Shown here piece by piece: positions 1 to 9,100 of a stretch of DNA of 31,387 bases (positions within the stretch are counted from its first letter, which is position 1; each line of letters starts with the position of its first letter). The stretch covers positions 9,171 to 40,557 of the forward strand of contig JBBBWG010033030.1 of NCBI GenBank assembly GCA_037176905.1, read 5' to 3'. The notes under the pieces are model-generated. The model worked only from the letters and a program-made list of their open reading frames with translations, did no database searches and had not been told where the DNA came from. The DNA comes from Azolla pinnata (lineage: Eukaryota; Streptophyta; Polypodiopsida; Salviniales; Salviniaceae). The translations under genes were made by a program, and so were the position numbers.

Positions 1-40
1 AAACACTAGTATCAATGGAATTTGATTCTCGAATCAGTAG

Positions 41-73
41 AAACCCTAACCACTAAACCCTAAACCCTAAACC
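41..73 (+). promoter_or_regulatory. Telobox cluster upstream of the ASNSD1-like gene
   Basis: AAACCCTAA-type units (plant telomere-like) occur at 41-49 and 55-73, and the reverse form TTAGGGTTT appears near 90-97 and 132-140. Teloboxes of this kind are common just upstream of, or within the leaders of, plant housekeeping genes. Only about three units are present, so this is a promoter or leader element and not a chromosome end. The transcription start is not determinable from the sequence. Confidence 0.6.
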
Positions 74-154
74 GGTTGAAGCTCCATTTTTTAGGGTTTT
101 ATTTTCTCACTGTCTGTTCCAAACTGTCGTTCTAGGGTTTGAAGGCCCGAAACA

Positions 155-192
155 GACGACGACGACGACGACGACGACGCCGACGCCGACGC
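155..192 (+). repeat. GAC/GCC triplet repeat abutting the start codon
   Basis: About a dozen GAC/GCC triplets run to within seven bases of the ATG at 199. They are in the same frame as the gene and would read as polyarginine. The first Met that gives the MCGI class II amidotransferase start is at 199, and an in-frame TAG lies at 133-135. The triplets are therefore best read as 5' leader, not protein. Confidence 0.8.
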
Positions 193-198
193 AGAAGA

Positions 199-3100
199 AT
201 GTGTGGCATCGGTCTCATCGTCTCTGGTCTAGAGCTCCTTCCTGGCTTGGTGGACCAGCGCGGCAAGCAGAGCCCGAGTGGAAAGATGGATGATGCAGAA
301 GACGATGAAGACGACGGTGATTCGGCTGCAATAGCAGGCGGTGATGCAGACCAGGCTCACCAGGTCGGCCGAACTTCTGATTCTCCTTCTCCTTCTCCGA
401 CTCTCGCTCCTTGTTCTGTCTCTCCTTTGCAAAAATTTGATTTGTTCGCCATTTCTTCTTCTTTTATGGCTTTTTGGATTTGTAAGCACTCAATCGCAAA
501 TAATTTCATCGGCTCTTGGTACGAGTCTGATGAAAAACAAATTCTTTCAGACAATTTCTAGTCTTTAAATTTGATCTCCGCGCACGTAAAATTGTTAAGA
601 AAATCGTGTAAGGGATGGTGTTTCTCCTTACGACTTCATGACCAAATTCGACACATTCATAACGGTGAAACGGTTAGGAATTCTTTCTAGCTAATCCACA
701 GTCGAAGCTACTTACACCAGAAAAGTGTTGTTTTCCATCGTTCGAAAATGAATGACCTGAATTGATTGGCCAACAATCACATTGTAATACCTCAACTATT
801 GAAGTATTAGTAGACTGATAGTTTTAGTGACCTGAGTGGTGATGGCAGACAGAGAAAGATGGGAGATGGAAGCTGGAATGGGACATTTAGAGAGCTTATG
901 TTGCCCTCTTTCAGAATCCAGCTCCCTCCTTCCATCTTGAGATGTGCTTCTTGAGCTCCTCGATATCTCGGAAGGAGGTCATTATGATATACTTCTTAAT
1001 CCTGACCTTAATACCCCATGTCGTGGCCTATAAAAAAAGATGATAACTATATAATTGTAGTGTTGTAACTGATTCTTGAGCTCCTCCATATCCCTAAAGG
1101 TCATTACCATATACTTCTTAATCCTGAACTTTATACCCCACGCCGTGGGTATAACAAAAGATGATGACTGCATAAGAATGGTTGTAGTGGTATAGCTGCT
1201 TTTTGTGTGTGTTTAGGTAAAGGAACATTGTTGAGTGCGGATCTCAAGAGTTTATGCTGATGGCACCGATAATGCATAACATGAACGAGTATATATCTTT
1301 GAAGCATAACATAAGAATCCATATCTTTGGAGAGTATCGGTCAGTGGAATTGAACCATCTCAAGAGTGGCCGATGCAATTATCCAGTATTCATTGGTGTA
1401 GGATATGTTTAGGATTGAATGTGTGCCATGAGAGACACACATGTATAGGAGGGAATGTGTGCCCTCTTTCCAGAGGAATAGGAGCCCTTCGGTTGTTAGG
1501 ATGCCTATTTTGATGTTACTAGCTGAGATAAATGATCTGCTAGTAAATGATCCCTGCCTTTGCAAGAATAGAAAGTTTTAATGTCTACAAAGATGTTAAA
1601 ACTTTCTATTGGTCAGTGGAATTGAACCAACCTATTTGATTTCCAGTATTCGTTGGTGTAGGATATGTTTAGGAGTGAATGTGTGCCATGAGAGACACCT
1701 ATGTATAGGAATGAATGTGTGCCTTCTTTTCCGAGGAATAGGAGCCCCTCGGTCATTGTTAGGATGCCCATTCTGATGTTACATTGGTCGTGAACAAGGT
1801 GGTATCAGAAGTCTAATTCTTTGCTAGGTGAGGGAGATGATCTGCTAGGAGATAATCCCTGCCTTTGCACGAATAGAACGTTTTAGCATACACAAAGAGG
1901 TCCATGGGATCTAGGTTTACATAGTTCTTGATGGGTATCTCCTTCCTAAGAAGGGATGTCCATATCTTGTAACAGTTCTTGATTTCAGAACAAAGCTTGC
2001 ACGTATCTGCTCAACCTATATGATAACCTTAAGTCAAACTCTTGGAGTCTGCTATCCAACGCAAAATGTGTCTTAGAGAATCTAGTTTATTGACTACTGT
2101 GGGGAGTGCTTGTAACAATTCTCTATGTGAGAACAAAGTTTGCGCGTATGTATTCAATCTATATGATAACCTTATGTCAAACTTTTGGAGTTAGCTATCC
2201 AACACAAGATGTGTCTTGGAGAATCTATTTTATTGACTTGTGGGGAGTGATTGTAACCTACATAGAATAAGAAGTATAGAATAATAAATATCTAAATTTA
2301 TGAAGCATTTGAAGGAAGCAAGTAATTGATCTTTTTGTTTTTTCGTAATCCAGCTTAGCTTAGTGGTTAGTCATGGCTACTACTATACAACAAATCAAGG
2401 TTCAAGTCTTACTTCTACCACTTTTGAACTATTGAACTACTTTCACTAAGGGTTGAACTTATGACCTCTTGTTCGTCACTGAACAACCTTCCCTATCGAT
2501 CTACACCTGTTTCAGGGGCATCTGATAAAATTAGAACGATAAAGAGAAGGCTAACCTGGTCCTTGGGCAAGGATGGCACAGAACTGATCTCTCTCTCTCT
2601 CTTGTAAATTGGTTTTTATTTTGGTTTAAAGGAAGCCAGAAAATAGATTGCTATACTTCCATGGATTTAGATGCTTCTCCAAATTTGCTGGTTGAAATCA
2701 ATTGTTGTGTCCAATGAAGCTGCGTGTAATGACTGTCACGGCCACCTTGTAGCTCCTTGTATGGACAACTATGAAGCTGAACATATCTGGAATTTATGTT
2801 CTCCCAAGTGCTGCTGAAATTTCATTATCAATACATAATGAATTGTGAAATTGGATGAGAAATTACGAAGTTGACGAGTAAGGTTAAGTGCATATGTGAT
2901 CTTTTGACAAGTTGTTAACCTACAACATCTATTTTGCTGAATATTTTTGCAGGCAATTGGATTTAGTGCAGAGGATCTCATTAGGGTTCTTAAAAGACGG
3001 GGTCCAGATAGTACCAGTAAACACACAGTGATATTGCAACCAGATGATGCCACTTTGAACGAAATGAGAAGTCACCACTTTTCTTCATCACAACTTAATA

Positions 3101-6100
3101 CCCAAGTTAAGCTAGAGTTTGTTTCTACCACACTCCAATTACGGGGAGCTTCTGTGATCCTGCAACCGCTTATAAGCCAATGCAATAATGTGCTCATATA
3201 CAACGGTAAGAGAAACCTTCTTCTTGTGTTTCCAATCTTTCTGTCATGTGGATGTTTCACAGATTTCTATGTTAGATTCTTTGAGGTGTCTTTTCCAGGA
3301 AGTTTGTGCCATCCCTTGTTTATACCATTGTTTGTTGACCCTCATTAATCACCAAGTGGGTGGAAAGGGTAACAACTTATGAATGGACTATTGACATTTG
3401 AGATGAAAGATCATCTTATAAAATGAAAATTTTATTGCCTTGATCTCTGTCAAGGTGGTTGACTTTTGTGGATTTTGAGAGCCCATCTTGCGTTTTTAGG
3501 AAGTTTGGCATTCTTTCTAACAGAGTTAATTGATGGAATTTGCATTTTGGATTAAAGCAATATGACAATTTAGTTTTTGACATGTCAATACCTACTTTAT
3601 GTTGTGTGTCATTCATCTATAACAGCAGTCTATGAATAGATGTTGCTGGAGGTAAAGGCCCTACGGTCGATCAGTTTTTGCAATTTGAGGTAGTTGGTAT
3701 CAATAGTAGTGTCCTCTCTAATTGTATGAAGTTGGCAACTTCTTCTCTTCTCCTTGAAAACATACCATCCTGTTCCCCACTGTGACCTCCAATTGTTATC
3801 AAAGTCAAGTTCTAGATGAAGGTCCCATTGGTTTTACAAATGAGTAGCATCTCTGTCAGATCTCGATACAGGGGTGGCAATCTCTTTTCTTTTCCTTGCA
3901 AGCATACTATTGTGTTCCCTGTGTGTTTTGTCTTCCGTCTGTTACTAGAGTCAGTTGAGGATGTCAACTCCAAGGATTCATGCAAATCAGTAGCATTGCT
4001 CAGGTCCTGATACGAATTTGGCAACTTCTTCTCTTCTCCTTACAAGTGTATGTACTATTGTCCTCTCGTCCATGACCCGTTCCAATTGCCATCAATGCTA
4101 GGTTTGGTTGTGATAAGGTAATTCTCTGCAGCCACACAGTTTTATATTTTATTTACATAATCATTCATAAGACATCCTTAGAGTATAAGGATGGTTTCAT
4201 CGTCAGGTGGGGAAGAACTCCTCAAGATTAACACGTTTTAAGGCGCAAAGTTTAGTTTGTGGAAAGAACCTATGCAAGGGATGATTTTTCTGAGGATACT
4301 GAAAGTGCTTTTCTGCAAGAGGAGCTTGAGAGCATGGCAGATATGCATGAAATTTTGAACAAGAAAGCCATTATATATTAAAGTAGCTGTTTTTTTCTGA
4401 AATTCTTGTCTAAAGGGCTTGTCTACTGCTTATAAGGTGTGGAAGAAGCTCAAGGCCATTCATAAGGACACCACTCTTATAAAGCATCTTTCCCAACTAC
4501 AAGATTCAAGTTTAACAGCCTCTGAAGATACATTGCCAATGTGTGAGCATGAAGGCATCAAACTTCTACTATTGTTTTCTGGGGCTTGTTTCATCCCAAG
4601 ATGCTTTTTTCCAAGAGTAGATTATCCTTCTCATTTGTTTCAATAGATGACACTGTATAAATCACCTTGCAAAAATGCTAATATATCCGTTCGAAATAAC
4701 TCCAAATCCAAGCTAGCTGTAAGAGAAAATAACGTATAACGTGGTCATTTTAGTCAGAGAACACGTAATCCACGTTTTTGACATATTCCTTTGCAACTAG
4801 CCTTGCATTATACTTTGGTTTGCCATCAACAGTTTTGATTTTGTGTACCCACTTGTTGGGATTGGCCTTCCTATCTTTGCGCAACTCAATAAAATCACAA
4901 GTATCATTCGCAAGCAAGACATTATCTCCTTTTATATAGCTTTCTTCTTGTGTTTGCATATTTTTTTCTGTTTATAAAAAGCACACTCATTTGATAGCAT
5001 AAGTTACAGGAAAGTCTTACCTGTCTGTGGGTCTCCTAGGATATGTAGATTTTCTAATCCAATGATCCACTTTCTTTGATAATGGATCTATATTGAGGGG
5101 TATGTCAGCTTCCTCATTGTTAATGAGCTGCTTTATATAATTCTTGGCCCATTTTTCAGCATGAATAGGTTGCTACATACCCAAGTCAGGAGCTTGATTT
5201 TGGTGTCTAACATCATCACTTAATAATGTTTGGCCTTTTCCAGACATATGTGGTGCATCCTGAGGGTTCATATGAGATTTAACATGTCGCTGTACAATCA
5301 GAAACTTGACCTTGCCTGCATGTGGTGGGTTTCCAAATTACATGGAATTAAACCTACGTCTACCAAAAATGACTGATATTGCAGAAATTAAGCCTACATG
5401 TAGCTAAAATGACCAGTTGCTGCTGAAATTTCTCAAGCAATAAAATCTGCAATTTGTATGGCTCCAACCTCCATCAATGTTGGGAAATTGTTTGAATTAC
5501 AGTGGGGCATTAGAGCAAAGTATGATATTCCGAAATTTGAACTTATTGAAGCATTTGTCTGTGCTCCAATGGCTTGTCTCGTATAGAACAGCATGTGATG
5601 TAAATGATATGGAAACAATAGTCAAAATATTAATGCTATGAAGAATTTGTTATACCATATATCAATGAGTGTGGTTTCCTTGTTCGATGTTTACTTGAAC
5701 GCATAAAGTAGTTTGTGTGCTCCCACGTTGTTTCCTTGTTCAAGGAGGGGCAGTGAGGACATAACATGGAATTCATATCCATTTTTTAAATTACTCTTGC
5801 AGGTGAAATATTTGGTGGGCTACCTCTTAAATCTAATGAAAACGATTCACAGCTTCTCTTTGAGTCGTTATGTAGGTGCTGCACCTGTGTCTGTCATACA
5901 ACATCCCTTAAAACTGACAGTTGCATCTGTGTCAAATTGGAGGAATTTCGAACAAGTCATGTCAGTGTGCCAGATGTGTTATCTTCTATAAAAGGCCCAT
6001 GGGCTATGGTATTCTGGCAGGCAAGTTAATTGTAAATAGTACTATTTTTTGTGCCTTCCATGGGGTTCTATGGTGTAATAGGCGTAGATTCTGCGCATGA

Positions 6101-9100
6101 TTCAGGCTAAATCAAGGGCATGATTCAGGCTAAATCAAGGACATTATGGTTTGGTCGTGATGCACTCGGACGAAGAAGCCTGTTGGTACATTGGCCATCA
6201 CAAGGAGATCGACGCCTAGTTTTCTCTTCAGTGTCTCTGGATTCAAGTGTGCCATCTGCAAAGAATGCCATTATGTTTGATTACTGGAAAGAATCCCGGT
6301 GTGGAATATACAGTTGTTCAATAGATGCCATTGCTAAAGATTGCTCTGAGACACAAGTTTATGGTTATAGAGGGAGGATAGAGGAGCATTCTTGGGAAGA
6401 CAAGACTCTTGCCAACATGATTGCTTGGGAGAGGTACCATGTTTCCCCCCCACAAGATTTCAGTCTGAAAATGCCCAGACAAGATAAAAGCAGTTTAGAA
6501 AGTAGAAGGTATATTCTGAGAGTGTTATCTGCTTTGATAGAATCAGTGAGGAGGCGTACATCTGATATTTTTTGGCAGAAAGAGGTATACTGTATTCTCA
6601 ATTTGTAATAGTATATCTCACATAAAACTTTCAGTCTTTGTGAACATAATATTTCTCCAATGGGAGTTGTGAAATGTCTTTCAAATGCATGTGATAATTT
6701 TGTGTAGTCAATCAGGTAAATATGTCTTTAGAGGTGAGTGTTTGGGGGTATTCTGTCTATAGAAGAGCTTTCTGAATTGAATGTCTTCAAGTTGCATAAA
6801 ATGGGGCTGCCAAATTTTGAAGTAGGCATAACATGTAAGGTTACTTGAATATTCTTTATGTGTAAGTAGACTTTTCGAGTGATTTCAGGATTATGGGCCG
6901 TGGCTTATGAAACTGGTTATTAGTGGTATAATATAACTGGGACAATCTATGTTAGAACCATGGCACGAATCGCCTTGTATTGCTTGGGTAAGTTTGTAGA
7001 TAGCTGTCAGCAGCAGGTCCAAGTAGTTCAAGCGTGCTCAAGCCAAGCACCTCAAATCCGATGAATAGCCAGGCTTGAGCTTGAACACTCTGAGAAGCCA
7101 CTTGTAAGGCAAGTTGATTAAGCTCTAGCTACTTCTAAAGAAGCCAATGTAAGTAGACTAATAGTAATTAATAGTTCAAACTATAGAAAATGGTATGGAC
7201 ATTATAAACAGCTTGAGCTGCTCAATCTGAGCCAGAATCTGAGAGCCATAAGCTGAATGGAGCAAACCCCAGAGAACTACGCTTGAGCTGGTACTGCTGC
7301 TCTGACACAACTTATGCTGATTCCAGTTTTCCTTAAAAGATTTGAAGGTACAATAGCTGTGTATCGTCATTAATGATCATTGTGAAGTTAAGGTAAGCCA
7401 GAAATCCAAGTAAAGTTGGGATCAAAAGACGAGAAACAAATTCCAAATCAAGTCCATGTTCGATAGCATTCAATATAAGTCTTGTCCTATTTTCCAGGGA
7501 GTCAGTAATCTTATGTGTGATTTTTGTCTTACAGTTACGGTCGCCAGTGTCCATTTGATTCCATTTGGAAGAGCGAAACAAGTTCCCTGTGGACATTGTT
7601 CCACTTTTTTGGCTCCTAGACCTACATGTGTACCAGATCCTTAATGATTTCTGTCCTAGGATTATCAGTTTTCAAACTATCCTCCGATTTAATTTTTTTT
7701 AAATTGTGAGTGTCCGTGATTGCACCCCATAATGTTTACCGTTCTTACATGCAGCAACTTTCTGAAGGTGAGATTTAAAATTTCTCTCTCAACCTCTTTC
7801 TAAGGCGTAACTGCTTGCCCTTTTGCATAACAATAATTGTTTATTAGTTTTCCACCTTTTTAACTTCTGTAGATATCTGCACTTGTTTCTGAAGGTGAGA
7901 TTCTAATATTTGTCACTATTTCTTTATAAGGTCTAGTATTACTTGCTGTTTTTACAAAAGTCATGTTTTTACGTAAATTCATTTAAATATGCTTTATTCA
8001 CTTATATAGCAATTTGTATGTTATGACCGGTGCTTCTTTCTACTTTTGGTGTCTTGCATGCTTGCCAATAATGTATTTTAGTTGTTTTTATCCTTGTTTC
8101 TAAACATTAATAAAATGATGTCTTTGAAAACAGGGAAAGATGATTTCCGCTGATGCTTCAGACAATGATGATCAGATGAGCTCAATGGCACCTGTGGCTG
8201 TTCTTTTTTCTGGTGGCCTGGATTCCATGATTTTATCTTCAATTTTAGATATATGCCTTCCATCTCAATGTAAGTTAACTTTAATAATTTTATGGTCTTG
8301 ACACTGCATGAGAAGGTTTAATACACATTCTGCTAGTATGTGATACTTTCATGTGCTCTATTTGTCAAGGTCACTTCGGCATAATTGATTCAATTCTAAC
8401 CTGTAAGATATGGACAATAATTTACACTCATTTTAGTGGCAGTGGTGGTTTCATGTGCTCGTACATGTCAAGGTTACTTTGACATTGTGATTCAATTCTA
8501 ACTTGTGAAAATCCATAGCTACTCCATTTCTTCCACAGACTGAATTTCTGGAAGTTAGAACTCAGTCATAGATGTCTACTTTCTCAAAACCCTGACATAT
8601 AAGCTAGTAGAAGGGAAATTCAAATATGACACTCTTTCCTTTGGCTACTTAACTGACTGGCGTTAATATCCTTGTGTATGTGTTTACATACATCATGCCA
8701 ATATTCAGGGTCTATTGATTTGTTGAATGTGAGTTTCGGGGGAGCATTGGCCCCAGACAGGATATCTGCAATAGCTGGAGTTAAAGAGTTGTCCATGCTT
8801 TCCCCTTCACGCAGGTAACTAGTAGTTTTTTCCCTCAAGAAGATGTGTAGGGATTTTCCCAATCCTTCTTTATTTTTGTTACAGATGGAGACTTGTTGAA
8901 GTGGATGGTGATATCTCATCGTTAGATGTGCTGCATGATCATCTTCTTTCCTTGATTTGTCCATCGAAGACACACATGGTTAATTTTCACTTCATGCCTG
9001 GTTATCATTTTGCTTATTTTTAAAATCTATAGATGTTTTTAATTTCATCAAATCTGGCATAAAGTGCTAAATGGAAGCAGCATTTAATTGAAAAATAAAA

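Noticed and set aside
41..73. Telomeric repeat marking a chromosome end
   Set aside because: Only about three CCCTAAA units, followed directly by a gene. This is the plant telobox promoter pattern.
1..198. An upstream ORF like the prefoldin-like uORF known in animal ASNSD1 mRNAs
   Set aside because: Only a 13-codon ORF (15-56) is present in the visible leader. The window starts too close to the gene to exclude more, but nothing here supports it.
139..561. A 140-codon plus-strand frame with a polyarginine start
   Set aside because: It begins at TTG, not ATG, and its arginines come from the GAC triplet repeat. The real exon 1 is 199-363 of this frame; the rest is intron 1.
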